Assembly: GCA_964631175.1 (NCBI GenBank) | Contig: CAZVWH010000003.1 | Span: 1 to 64,000 of the forward strand | Origin: CAZVWH01 sp964631175 | GTDB lineage: Bacteria > Planctomycetota > Phycisphaerae > Sedimentisphaerales > Anaerobacaceae | Length of the DNA: 64,000 bases | Reading direction: 5' to 3' | Shown: positions 52,627-61,677 of the stretch, one piece after another | Layout of the letters: every line of letters begins with the position of its first letter | Numbering within the stretch: the first letter of the stretch is position 1 | Position numbers and translations under genes: made by a program | Notes under the pieces: model-generated | Databases searched by the model: none | Told to the model about the DNA's origin: nothing | What the model saw: only the letters and a program-made list of their open reading frames with translations

Positions 52627-52892
52627 AGCTTAGTTCCTAAAACATCGTCCAAATTCCAGACCAAAAGCTAAGACAAACATACAATAACGCCTTGGATAAA
52701 AAGGTTTTTTTAGTATTGTTCCATCTTACATTATTACCTAACATAAATCGGCAAGATAGACAATTTCCTGTAGGTGAAAGTGATAATTAGACACGGCCTT
52801 ATAAAAAAAAACCACCTCGGGCAGGTTATTTAACAAATAGCGAAGGATATTGCAATTTATGGTCCTCTATGCTGCTTACACTCGTATATTGG

Positions 52893-55028
52893 TTATGCCT
52901 TTACCAGTTGTGTTTCACACAAGCTTTGATACAAAGTACACGTCTGAATCAGCTCCTCGTGCTGGCCTTGATCAATAATTTGCCCACCATCCATTACTAC
53001 TATCACGTCTGCGGTAATAACGGTGCTGAATCTATGAGCGATTAAAAAAGTGGTTCTGTCTTGCATAATTTTTTCTATGGCTTTATGAATTTTGGCCTCG
53101 CTGTCGGCGTCAACCTGGCTGGTCGCTTCATCAAAAATTAAAATAGAGGGATTCTTCAGAATCGCTCTGGCGATAATGATTCTTTGCAACTGGCCGCCGC
53201 TAAGGCCGACGCCTTGCTCACCGATAATTGTTTCATAGCCTTTGGGCAGAGGCACAATAAATTCGTGAGCAAACGCATGTTTGGATGCATTAACTATTTC
53301 CTTTCTGGTGGTATCCGGTTTGCCATACGCGATATTTTCAGCGATAGTAGCATTGAATGTTACTACATTTTGTGTAACCATTCCTATCTGGTCTCGCAAA
53401 CTGGATAGAGTTGCATTACGAATATCATTTCCGTCTATTAGTACCTGGCCGAAATCAGGGTCGTAAAATCTCGGTATTAGATTTGCCAGCGTTGTTTTAC
53501 CTGAGCCGTTAGGTCCCACTATAGCGATATTATATCCGGCGGGCACGACAAGATTGACTCCCTTTAATACCGGCTGGTCTGCTCCGGGATATGTAAATAC
53601 GACATCTTTGAATTCTATTTGCTTTTTCAAAGGTGGCAGTTCCATCGCTGTGGGTTCTTCAGACTCAACCGGCGCATCTATGACCGCAAAAACCCTTTCA
53701 GAAGCGGCATTTGCCTCCTGTATCTTGTTCCAGATATCAGAAGTCTTTCTCGCCGACTCGGCAGCGACTCCCAATAAAATCAACAAGCCGAAGAATTCAG
53801 GACCGTCTATATCGCCGGCAGCAACCCACTGTGCTCCGATTATTAATGCTGCTGAACCTGCTGCCATTCCGAGCACTTCCAGCACCGGTGTAGTTGCAGC
53901 ATCAACTTTTGAAATCTTTAGCAATTGTTTTAACAATCTGTTGTTTATCGCCTTGAAAGACTCTCGCTCATACTCGTGGCGGTTATAGACCTTGACAACT
54001 TTGAGCCCAGCCATTGCTTGCTGAAGCTTTGCCAGCATTAGCGAGCTGGCCATCAGCGATTTCCTTGTGGCACGTTTCATTTTTCCGCCGAAAACAAACA
54101 CTAATCCCAGCACGAACGGTGCACCGCATAAGAAAATCACCGTCAACTGCCAGTTCAGCCACATCGCTGCTGCCACCATAAAAAAGGCATTCAGCGGCTC
54201 TCGAAGTGCCTTGCCAAGCATTATTTTAACTGCCTTTCCCATGACACTTGTATCGTTGATGATTCTACTAACCGTGTCACTCGGGCGCTCACTTGCGAAA
54301 AATCCGACTGGCATATCCAGGGCGTGTCCGAAGGTCTCCTCCCGCAAATGGTTTATTCCTATCTGTACCACTTTTTGAGCCGTGTATTCCTGATAGAATT
54401 TTGCCAGACATCTAATTATTGTAAAGGCACCCATCAACAATACGATAAAGATTACCGTTTTTGTTTTGTTTTCCTTGGTCTGCTCTCTTGGTAACAAGTC
54501 CAAGGCTTTTTCCAAATGGTCCACATAAAAGGGTTTTGGGCCTGTATTGAATATCAGCATTTTCGTGTCAATTGCGTTTTCACTATTGACCCGCCGTAGC
54601 TGAACTGTAAAGTCCGTGTTTGCAGGTGCGTTGGCAAGTACTTCGAGCAGCTTAGCACGAGGAATTTGTTGTCCCCCTTCAACCAAAAACCCGCCGGCTC
54701 CAATAATAATGTCGGTCTCTTGCAGCCCTGTGTTTAGCGCGGAACTATCTTCGTCGATATTCGTTACGAGCAGGCTGTAAGAGACATCGGATACAGCAAA
54801 ATCCGTTATTTCCGGCACAGAGAAGGTTATGCCATATCGGTACGAGCAGAGTTTTCTTTCCACCCAGCCGTGCAAGCCTTCATCGCCCATCATCACTTTC
54901 AAAAGCGGTATTACCGTCACAAAACTAATCGACAACAGTAAAGAGACTACCATTGCGCTGACGAGGACAACAATAATCCGTGGCCACTGCGGCCAGACAT
55001 ACTTGAATATGCGTTTGAAACTCTTCAT
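52893..55028 (-). CDS. MsbA-like ABC exporter with a PDZ-like domain in its first outer loop
   Basis: This 711-residue half-transporter has the first transmembrane helix at about 18-45. Residues about 80-160 form an extracytoplasmic PDZ-like domain (YSLLVTNIDEDSSALNTGLQ, then ETDIII, then TDFTVQLRRV). The second helix is at about 190-210, and the usual four further helices run to about 440. The ATPase domain has Walker A GPNGSGKTT, signature LSGGQLQRIIIARAI and Walker B ILIFDEATSQVD. MsbA-type proteins flip lipid A or glycolipids. The PDZ insertion is not part of the standard fold and suggests contact with a peptide or a periplasmic partner. Confidence 0.88.
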   Translation of the reverse strand: MKSFKRIFKYVWPQWPRIIVVLVSAMVVSLLLSISFVTVIPLLKVMMGDEGLHGWVERKLCSYRYGITFSVPEITDFAVSDVSYSLLVTNIDEDSSALNTGLQETDIIIGAGGFLVEGGQQIPRAKLLEVLANAPANTDFTVQLRRVNSENAIDTKMLIFNTGPKPFYVDHLEKALDLLPREQTKENKTKTVIFIVLLMGAFTIIRCLAKFYQEYTAQKVVQIGINHLREETFGHALDMPVGFFASERPSDTVSRIINDTSVMGKAVKIMLGKALREPLNAFFMVAAAMWLNWQLTVIFLCGAPFVLGLVFVFGGKMKRATRKSLMASSLMLAKLQQAMAGLKVVKVYNRHEYERESFKAINNRLLKQLLKISKVDAATTPVLEVLGMAAGSAALIIGAQWVAAGDIDGPEFFGLLILLGVAAESARKTSDIWNKIQEANAASERVFAVIDAPVESEEPTAMELPPLKKQIEFKDVVFTYPGADQPVLKGVNLVVPAGYNIAIVGPNGSGKTTLANLIPRFYDPDFGQVLIDGNDIRNATLSSLRDQIGMVTQNVVTFNATIAENIAYGKPDTTRKEIVNASKHAFAHEFIVPLPKGYETIIGEQGVGLSGGQLQRIIIARAILKNPSILIFDEATSQVDADSEAKIHKAIEKIMQDRTTFLIAHRFSTVITADVIVVMDGGQIIDQGQHEELIQTCTLYQSLCETQLVKA

Positions 55029-55113
55029 TCAATATGTTCCACTATAACATAGCTTGGAGCATTTGATCTTCTCCTGCTGTGTGTTATACACTATATATTT
55101 AGGTCAGAGTACA

Positions 55114-55704
55114 CTAACAAAACCGACTTCGTCGGTTCAGCAATTTCCAGCCCGACGGCAAAAGGAATGCAGCCAGCGCTATCTTCAATAGGTCACCAAT
55201 AATAAAAGGATACAATCCCACAATTAATACGTTCTTGCTGAAGCCCATTAGGCAGCTCAGCCAGAGCAGGCCGAAAATGTATAGTGTTATGTTTCCGAGA
55301 GCCATCGCCAGGATGGTAGTCTCAATTCGCCGGTCCCATTCTCTCTCAGCCAATAGTCCCGTGATATAGGCTGCGACAACGAAACCGACCAGATAGCCGC
55401 CGGTCGGTCCTAAGAGTATCGAAAAACCACCTCCTAAGGCAAATATACCGAGTCCTGTTATTCCCATCATTATGTACAGAAGCACAGATAAGCCGCCGCG
55501 CCAAGCTCCAAATAGCACTCCCACCATAAGCACTGCAAAGGTTTGGCCGGTAATGGGAACGGGGCTAAAAGGCAGGAAAATCCTCAGTTGGGCACTAACG
55601 GCAATGAATAAAGAGCCGCCGATAATCAAAGCGACATCATAAAGGCCGGCGTATATCTTCATAGACGGCCGAAACAAACCTGCATAGGTCACATTTGTCA
55701 ACAT
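55114..55704 (-). CDS. bioY: Biotin transporter BioY
   Basis: A 196-residue membrane protein with about six helices. VSAQLRIFLPFSPVPITGQT and GPTGGYLVGFVVAAYITGLL are the BioY hallmarks. It is the S-component of an energy-coupling-factor importer. No EcfA or EcfT genes are adjacent, so it either works with shared ECF subunits elsewhere or alone. Its promoter region is a CCAATTGGTTACTGG-type repeat. Confidence 0.9.
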   Translation of the reverse strand: MLTNVTYAGLFRPSMKIYAGLYDVALIIGGSLFIAVSAQLRIFLPFSPVPITGQTFAVLMVGVLFGAWRGGLSVLLYIMMGITGLGIFALGGGFSILLGPTGGYLVGFVVAAYITGLLAEREWDRRIETTILAMALGNITLYIFGLLWLSCLMGFSKNVLIVGLYPFIIGDLLKIALAAFLLPSGWKLLNRRSRFC

Positions 55705-55849
55705 ATCTGCTACACCAATTGGTTACTGGTTACTGGTAATTACCAATTACCAATAGCCAAAGATTATATTAAAACTTTTCCTTATGTCAAATGCTGAAAC
55801 GTCAACTTTTGTAAAACCAACCATCCTCTGCAGCAAAAGGGGTGAATAA

Positions 55850-55876
55850 CCGGCACCGCGGGGGTGCCGGCTAAAC
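55850..55876. repeat. Hairpin/CTAAAC repeat at the mnmE stop
   Basis: CCGGCACC, a short loop and GGTGCCGG, then CTAAAC. The foot touches the TAG of mnmE. Confidence 0.7.
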
Positions 55877-57396
55877 TACTTGCCGATGCAAAAACGCGAG
55901 AATATTTGGTCCAATATTTGCTCATCGACTCCACCGGTGGCGGATTGCTCGATGCCGGAAATGGCCTGATAAGCAGTTCGCAGCATCATTGCTGCAACCT
56001 CGTCATTTCCAGCCTTGCATTCGTTGACGGCCTCACTTATATGCGTCTTAGACTCGGTGACAGCCTGTCTGTGCCGGGCGGTGAGTGTGACTCCGACGAC
56101 ACGTGGAATTTCGAATTTTTCAACTATTTTTCTATCGATAGTATCGAGCAGACTCTTCAAGCCGGCACCCGTTTTGACCGAAATCGGCAAAAACTCCACA
56201 TCAAAAAGCTCATGCAGCTTACGAAGGCAACCGGTCAATTCTTTTTCAGAGACCAAATCGCATTTCGTCGCAATCGGCACGATAACTTTCGGCTCCACTA
56301 ATCGCTTCGCCGAGGTATCCTCGGTCCAATCCTCTTTTGATATATCGACACAGAAGATGACCACGTCACTATTTGCTAGCGCTTCAATAGCCGCCTGCTG
56401 TGCTAATTCATCCAGAACAGAGGACAGATGACGGAGGTCAGAGGAGGGAACTTTTGTCCCTTCGGCTTCGCTCAGGTCAGGCTTCTGTCTTCTGTCTTCT
56501 GTTTTCAGAGTGAGTCCTGCACAGTCGAACAGCACACATTTGCAATGAGTCAACGTCAAAAGGCCGCTTAAAACATCCCTGGTGGTTTTGCTCTGTTCCG
56601 AGACGATACTTCTTTCTGTGCCGAGCAGTTTGTTGAGCAGGCTGCTCTTTCCAGCGTTAGTAACGCCGGCGATGCCAACCGCCGGCAAGTCAATTACAGA
56701 TTCGTAGCTCAAGCCGGCTGACAACAATTGCTCAAGCTGTTCTTTTATCTGGGTAAGTCTCTCGGCCGCCTCTTGTCGGTTTATAAATTCGATTGTCTCG
56801 CCACTGAAATCCAGTCCTGCTTCAATCAAGCTCAGGCAATCCATCATAGCCGAGCGCACCTTTTCTGTGGTTTGGCCTAAGCTTCCGCTGAGAAGCTTCT
56901 CCGCGGCGGCCAATTGAAACGTGTTTGAGCTTACAACAATTTCGTTTACCGCCTCAGCTTGAGCCAAATCAAGTTTGCCGTTCAGATATGCTCGTGCGGT
57001 AAACTCGCCGGGCCCAGCCATGCGGCTTTGTTGAGTGGTAATCGGTAATTGGTTATTGTTTATAGGTAACTTGAGTCTTAATAAGTTATCTACCAGGGCC
57101 TCGGTGACAGAATCATTTGCATAGATGTGAATCTCGGCCACGTCATCACCAGTATAGGAATGTGGTGCAAAAAAAAGATATAAATGCGCATCAATTTCAA
57201 GCTCGTCATCAATAATTACGCATCCGGCTATTAACTGGGGGACGAGGGACGAGGGATGATTGATGAAGGACGAAATGGCCGGCCTGAAAATCCGCCGGCA
57301 GATTTTAATCGTAGCAGGGCCGGTTATGCGAACAATCGACCTTGCTCCAGAGCTCGGCGAACTAACAGCTACGATAGTATCATTAAGGTTGTACAT
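55876..57396 (-). CDS. mnmE: tRNA modification GTPase MnmE, with repeat-derived insertions
   Basis: A 506-residue enzyme (usual length about 450-460) that works with MnmG to modify wobble uridines. It has the N-terminal formyl-THF domain (PHSYTGDDVAEIH, AGPGEFTARAYLNGKLDLAQ), a GTPase with P-loop VTNAGKSSL and CVLFDCAGL, and the C-terminal FCIGK with the catalytic Cys. Three segments absent from relatives are encoded by repeat DNA: about 38-54 (HPSSLV), 108-121 (PINNNQLPITTQQ) and 298-327 (DRRQKPDLSEAEGTK). The last lies after the switch II region. All are in frame, so the enzyme may still fold. Confidence 0.92.
   Translation of the reverse strand: MYNLNDTIVAVSSPSSGARSIVRITGPATIKICRRIFRPAISSFINHPSSLVPQLIAGCVIIDDELEIDAHLYLFFAPHSYTGDDVAEIHIYANDSVTEALVDNLLRLKLPINNNQLPITTQQSRMAGPGEFTARAYLNGKLDLAQAEAVNEIVVSSNTFQLAAAEKLLSGSLGQTTEKVRSAMMDCLSLIEAGLDFSGETIEFINRQEAAERLTQIKEQLEQLLSAGLSYESVIDLPAVGIAGVTNAGKSSLLNKLLGTERSIVSEQSKTTRDVLSGLLTLTHCKCVLFDCAGLTLKTEDRRQKPDLSEAEGTKVPSSDLRHLSSVLDELAQQAAIEALANSDVVIFCVDISKEDWTEDTSAKRLVEPKVIVPIATKCDLVSEKELTGCLRKLHELFDVEFLPISVKTGAGLKSLLDTIDRKIVEKFEIPRVVGVTLTARHRQAVTESKTHISEAVNECKAGNDEVAAMMLRTAYQAISGIEQSATGGVDEQILDQIFSRFCIGK
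56415..56505. repeat. Repeat insertion in frame in the MnmE G domain
   Basis: Outer words ACAGAGGACAGATGACGG and CTTCTGTCTTCTGTCTTC are roughly complementary. The centre is CCCTTCGGCTTCGCTCAGG, shared (one mismatch, opposite strand) with the DUF362 insertion at 8393. It splits CVLFDCAGL from VLDELAQQAAIEAL, which are adjacent in other MnmE proteins. Confidence 0.75.
57040..57068. repeat. CCAATTACC-type repeat in frame in MnmE
   Basis: GGTAATCGGTAATTGGTTAT encodes Asn/Gln/Thr-rich residues on the minus strand between LLRLKL and RMAGPGEFT, where other MnmE proteins have a short loop. The same words lie just outside the gene at 57397-57482. Confidence 0.65.
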
Positions 57397-57486
57397 TGTT
57401 GGTAATTGATAACTGGTAATTGGTGACTGGTTAAATTGTAAAATCGATTACCAATCACCAATCACCAATTACCATTTACCAAACGC

Positions 57487-59700
57487 CTAAATTTTAAAGA
57501 AAGGTTTCGGTTTTTTCTTTTTGATTTTTCCGCCGGTCTTGCTTGTTGCAGCGACTAATCCTTTTGATTCGTCCTGCTCCTTTTTACGGATGTGTTTTCT
57601 GATGATGTGCTGTTCAATAACACCAGCGAAGGTGCTGGTCATAATATATAGATTCACTCCTGAGGGCAGCTTATACAGCATTAGTGGGAACAGGATCGGG
57701 AACATAATCATCATCATTTTTTGTTGCTGAGCCATTTGTGGACTGGCAGATGCAGCCGCCTGCGAAGGCGTTAGCTTTTGCTGTAGATAAAATGCAACGC
57801 CCATCAAGATAGGCAGCAAGTTCAGCGACTCTATTTTCCAGCCTAATAAGGGTATGGTTACCGTTGAAAATCTAATCAGGGCATCCGGAAGTGAAAGGTC
57901 GGTAATCCAAAACGGCAAAAAAGCCGCTCCGCGCAGGTCAATACTGGCATTTACCGCGCTCCACAAAGCGATCCAGATCGGCATCTGCACCATCATCGGC
58001 AGCATCCCCATAATCGGCGAGGCGCCCTGTTTCTTGTAGAGCTGCATCAACTGCTTGTTCATCTCAGTCTTGTTGTTGGCGTATTTTTTCTTTATCTCCT
58101 CGGTCCTCGGAGCTAATTTGCTCATTTTGCTCATGGAAACCTGGCTTTTTTTAGTAATCGGATGCAAAGCAAGGCGCATTAGGAACACCAATATAATTAT
58201 GACTATCCCATAGTTGTAGATGAACCCATACATCCATTTCATCAATACCAGTATCCCAAAAGCCAGGGGGCGTATAATGCTCGCCGGACAACAGCAGCAT
58301 GGCATAAAGGTTATCGTTTGACCGAAGCCGAGTTGTTTATACAGTTCGTCCCTATAGAAGAGGTCTCTATCTTTAGGCCCAATATAAAGTTGGAAGCCGT
58401 AAGTCTTTGATGCGCTTAGCTGGCCTGCCGCTGCAAAAGTTGTGGACGCGACTTTCAAATCCAGTCCTATCGTTTCATCACCGCTATTGCCGCGCTCGTC
58501 CCGATCGGGATTGTAAAACCAGGCACTTTTCTCTGCCACCCATTCGCAGTAGTCTTTGCCCTTCTGCCCCAGCGAATCTTCGACATCCGGCACAGGCCTG
58601 ATTATCGCGGCGAAATATTTATTTGCTGTTGCCGCCCACAAAAAACGAGCTTGTCTTTGAGCGCTGGAAAGATTACGTCCTATTTGTAAATTCTGTTTTG
58701 CCTCTCTAATTTTGGCCTGGTCCCGTAGCTGAAGTGCTGTTTGGTATTGGCGTGTGCTATCCTTCAAACCCGCCCCGCCTGAAAAAAGATTCATGGGAAA
58801 TCCAACTAACATATCTTTTCGGGATGAGACAATCTGTCCGTCGTCGGTTAGAAATCCTCCGATGACATTTCTCAAATCGCTTCTAAAGGCTTCTCTGCCC
58901 ATACCAACCGGCCCAGCTAAACCGAATCTTACTTCTTGCTCGGTGTCGGAGAGATTTTCGACGGTCAGTTTGCATTCAGCCAGATAGCTGCCGATAGAAA
59001 CTTTGTAGGTTTTTGTCAGCTTTAGAACCGGCCCATCGTCGTCATCCTTGATAACTACCTCGAAGGCGGCAGTTTCAGAACCATCCGGAGCGGTTTCAAT
59101 ACCCAAGCACTGCCAGCTTAACCTATCCAGAGCAAATTGCCGGTTCTGTTTAACAAGCACTAATTCCATATTTGCCATCGATAGCAGCTCACGGCCGTCG
59201 TGGTATTTTATGGGTGAAAGAAGTGCCAGAGGTTGAGGGTCTTTATGGTTGCGGTCATTAAATCCACTTGGTCGTCCATTATGAAGGCCGCTACTAAAGG
59301 TTGCTTTTCTTATAGCCGCACCTACAGAGCTCAACTCCAACTGGAGCTTGTATCCGGTCTCGTGGTCTTCGGTTTTAGGGACCTTTGCTCCGAGAATAAT
59401 AGTCTTGATAGGACCGCCAACGGCGCTCAATTCAGCCGGTCTCTGCGTTAAACGCGAAGCAGGACCCCCAGTGGAGCTGGGGGCTAAATATTTATCAGGT
59501 TCGTTAGGCTCGTCTTGCGATGTAAGTACATTGACAGTATCCTGCAATTCCCTGGACGCTCGAAGGTCAGCCGCGGCGGACTTTAGAACAATGCAGTGTT
59601 GTCCTGTCTTTGAGTAGCTCTGAAAAAGTCCGGATTCGATAACAAGCCCGCCGCAAAAAGCCACAAAACAAATTACAATTGATGTTAAAAGAATTCTCAT
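57487..59700 (-). CDS. yidC: Membrane protein insertase YidC
   Basis: This 737-residue protein, longer than the usual 550-630, has a first helix (about 4-20) and a large periplasmic domain (about 90-470) with YKVSIGSYLAECKLTVENLS. A five-helix core follows with YNYGIVIIILVFLMRLALHP, MSKLAPRTEEIKKKYANNKT and GASPIMGMLPMMVQMPIWIA. The basic tail KKKKPKPFFKI is typical. Residues about 70-81 are encoded by a hairpin/CTAAATATT repeat. YidC inserts proteins into the inner membrane. It lies between mnmE and a phosphoesterase; the yidC-mnmE order is common. Confidence 0.93.
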   Translation of the reverse strand: MRILLTSIVICFVAFCGGLVIESGLFQSYSKTGQHCIVLKSAAADLRASRELQDTVNVLTSQDEPNEPDKYLAPSSTGGPASRLTQRPAELSAVGGPIKTIILGAKVPKTEDHETGYKLQLELSSVGAAIRKATFSSGLHNGRPSGFNDRNHKDPQPLALLSPIKYHDGRELLSMANMELVLVKQNRQFALDRLSWQCLGIETAPDGSETAAFEVVIKDDDDGPVLKLTKTYKVSIGSYLAECKLTVENLSDTEQEVRFGLAGPVGMGREAFRSDLRNVIGGFLTDDGQIVSSRKDMLVGFPMNLFSGGAGLKDSTRQYQTALQLRDQAKIREAKQNLQIGRNLSSAQRQARFLWAATANKYFAAIIRPVPDVEDSLGQKGKDYCEWVAEKSAWFYNPDRDERGNSGDETIGLDLKVASTTFAAAGQLSASKTYGFQLYIGPKDRDLFYRDELYKQLGFGQTITFMPCCCCPASIIRPLAFGILVLMKWMYGFIYNYGIVIIILVFLMRLALHPITKKSQVSMSKMSKLAPRTEEIKKKYANNKTEMNKQLMQLYKKQGASPIMGMLPMMVQMPIWIALWSAVNASIDLRGAAFLPFWITDLSLPDALIRFSTVTIPLLGWKIESLNLLPILMGVAFYLQQKLTPSQAAASASPQMAQQQKMMMIMFPILFPLMLYKLPSGVNLYIMTSTFAGVIEQHIIRKHIRKKEQDESKGLVAATSKTGGKIKKKKPKPFFKI
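59465..59493. repeat. Hairpin/CTAAATATT repeat in frame inside yidC
   Basis: CCCCCAG, five bases, CTGGGGG, then CTAAATATTT. On the coding strand it reads KYLAPSSTGGP in the linker between the first helix and the periplasmic domain. Confidence 0.82.
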
Positions 59701-59753
59701 AATTTTCTATCTCGTATTTCGCTTCACGCTTCACGAGATGCGCTTTACGCGAT

Positions 59754-60530
59754 TTATCTTCCGTCGCGCAGCCGCTCGGCGTGGAAGTTATCTAATTGCT
59801 CGATTGCCAGAATCTTTTTTGCGGTAGTCTCGAAATCGTATTCCAGCCGTACAAAGTGGACTTTATTTTCGTCAACATACACATAGCTTGCCCGGTTATC
59901 CCTGTCTCTCGGCTGCCCAACTGAACCGATATTGATAATTGCTTTTTCGTCATCGATAATCGGATAGACACCGCCCAGCTCGTCGGGCAGATAAAAATCC
60001 GGCTCATCAAGGAATACGCCGGGCATGTGTGTATGGCCCACAAAGCAGATATGCTCAACTCGCTCAAACAACAAACGAACCTTTGCCGGATTGGTATAAA
60101 CATCATCAGGAAATATGTATTCATTGACTGGCCTTCTCGGTGAAGCATGGACAAAATCTGTGTTTGATGTGTTAGCTCCGATTTCTATCGCCAACGACCG
60201 GCGCATTGGCAGATTGCCTAAAAAGCTCCAGCGTCGGTCGCTGTGATTTCCTTGTTGTTCCGCTTCGAGCACATCACGGGTCCAGAAACTTGCCTGCTCG
60301 GCTCCGTAGTTGAAGTTTGTCGGCTCATAAAAGACCGCGTAGTCGTGATTGCCCAGGACGCACCAGTCTGCCTTTTCTATAATCAAATCCAGGCATTCTT
60401 TCGGGTTTGGCCCATAGCCAACTACATCGCCCAAGCAGTAAATTGTTTTAATGCCGCGTTTTTCTATATCTGCCAGGACTACCGATAAAGCCTCGATGTT
60501 AGAATGTATATCGCTTAAAACTGCAAACAT
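59754..60530 (-). CDS. Calcineurin-like metallophosphoesterase
   Basis: A 258-residue protein with the five metal-binding motifs: LSDIHSN at the start, GDVVGYGPNP, GNHDYAV, VGHTHMPG near 150 and a further His in FVHASPRR. The group to which it belongs includes YfcE-like and bis(nucleosyl)-tetraphosphatase-like enzymes. The substrate cannot be told. The stop is preceded by no repeat, but its promoter region faces the lptB region. Confidence 0.85.
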   Translation of the reverse strand: MFAVLSDIHSNIEALSVVLADIEKRGIKTIYCLGDVVGYGPNPKECLDLIIEKADWCVLGNHDYAVFYEPTNFNYGAEQASFWTRDVLEAEQQGNHSDRRWSFLGNLPMRRSLAIEIGANTSNTDFVHASPRRPVNEYIFPDDVYTNPAKVRLLFERVEHICFVGHTHMPGVFLDEPDFYLPDELGGVYPIIDDEKAIINIGSVGQPRDRDNRASYVYVDENKVHFVRLEYDFETTAKKILAIEQLDNFHAERLRDGR

Positions 60531-60658
60531 AAACTAACCTAAATGGACAAAGCACACTATTAACAACAAGTTTATACCTAATACCAAAAATACTGAAGAA
60601 ATGCCAGAATATTTATTGGCTTTTCCCATAATGAATCCGTGTGAGACACGAAATATAA

Positions 60659-60713
60659 CCCCGCAATGAATTGCGGGGCTAAATATTTTACCGGCGGTTT
60701 CACCGCCGGTTTT
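60659..60713. repeat. Hairpin/CTAAATATT repeat plus second hairpin
   Basis: CCCCGCAA, loop, TTGCGGGG, CTAAATATTTT, then ACCGGCGGT, three bases, ACCGCCGGT. The first stem is identical to that at 21630. Confidence 0.8.
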
Positions 60714-60715
60714 GG

Positions 60716-60743
60716 TTGCTTTGTTGGTTGGTGCTGTTATAAT
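60716..60743 (+). promoter_or_regulatory. Candidate sigma-70 promoter for lptB-def-fmt
   Basis: TTGCTT (60716-60721), 16 bases, TATAAT (60738-60743). It lies directly after a hairpin repeat and 129 bp before the lptB ATG. Confidence 0.5.
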
Positions 60744-60765
60744 GTCGAGATGCGATATAATGAGA

Positions 60766-60858
60766 CCCGTTAGAAATCACAGAAGGGGCAAAGATGACGT
60801 CATAAGATATTCAGTCACTTAATGGAGATGATGGAAAAAGAGAAAATTTTCTAACGTG
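60766..60858. mobile_element. Palindrome-ended element related to the gspI insertion
   Basis: CCCGTTAGAAAT at the left and ATTTTCTAACG at the right are the same ends as the element in gspI, but the interior differs (93 against about 58 bp). No clear flanking duplication is seen. It occupies the presumed 5' leader of lptB. Confidence 0.55.
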
Positions 60859-60871
60859 GCGAGATACGAAA

Positions 60872-61621
60872 ATGACGGATATGACTTTACTTGAAACGCG
60901 CGGGCTGGTCAAGAGATATTCCGGCCGGGCTGTAGTTAACGAAGTATCCATCACGATTGGCCGGCGCAGTATAGTCGGCCTTCTCGGTCGAAATGGAGCC
61001 GGCAAAACCACTACTTTCCGGATGATTGTGGGTATGATAACGCCCAATAGTGGACAGGTCATCTTTGAAGGCAGAGATGTTACTAAGTTACCTATGTATA
61101 AACGGGCCCAGCTGGGTATCGGCTATCTCTCACAGGAGCCGAGCATTTTTCAGCGTCTCAGCGTTCTGGACAATCTATATGCTATCCTGGAGACGATGTC
61201 TATTACGAGTGCTGAGCGGTACAATAAGGCCAGTATGCTTATTAAGCGTTTTGGGCTAATTGAGGTGGCTGACAGCCAGGGCAGATTTTTATCCGGCGGT
61301 GAGCGAAGAAAACTTGAAATCGCCCGAGCCATGGTAACTGATCCTTCATTAATTCTTCTGGACGAGCCTTTTAGCGGAGTTGACCCTATTACGGTTCAGG
61401 ATTTGCAGCAGGAGATACGCCGACTTATCGCCACCGGTGTCAGCGTTCTTATTACCGACCACAATGTCGAGAGGACGCTCGAAGTAGTTGATAAAGCGTA
61501 CATCATCGACCACGGAAAGGTAATTGGTGCCGGCTCACCAGCAGAAATCGTCCGTAACGAGACCGTTAGACAGCTCTACCTCGGCAGCACCTTCGCCGGA
61601 AACGAATTTGACAGCAGGTAA
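60872..61621 (+). CDS. lptB: LPS export ABC ATPase LptB
   Basis: A 249-residue ATPase with Walker A GRNGAGKTT, the LptB-typical GIGYLSQEPSIFQRLSVLDN, signature LSGGERRKLEIARAM, Walker B LILLDEPFSGVDPI and DHNVERTLE. LptB drives transport of lipopolysaccharide to the outer membrane, and its presence supports a diderm envelope with LPS. The other lpt genes are not here. ATG 60872; a second ATG three codons later is possible. Confidence 0.92.
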   Translation: MTDMTLLETRGLVKRYSGRAVVNEVSITIGRRSIVGLLGRNGAGKTTTFRMIVGMITPNSGQVIFEGRDVTKLPMYKRAQLGIGYLSQEPSIFQRLSVLDNLYAILETMSITSAERYNKASMLIKRFGLIEVADSQGRFLSGGERRKLEIARAMVTDPSLILLDEPFSGVDPITVQDLQQEIRRLIATGVSVLITDHNVERTLEVVDKAYIIDHGKVIGAGSPAEIVRNETVRQLYLGSTFAGNEFDSR

Positions 61622-61677
61622 ATATCAGGCGCGTATGTGCAAACCGGTACGGACAACCACTCTTGGAGTATAGATAA

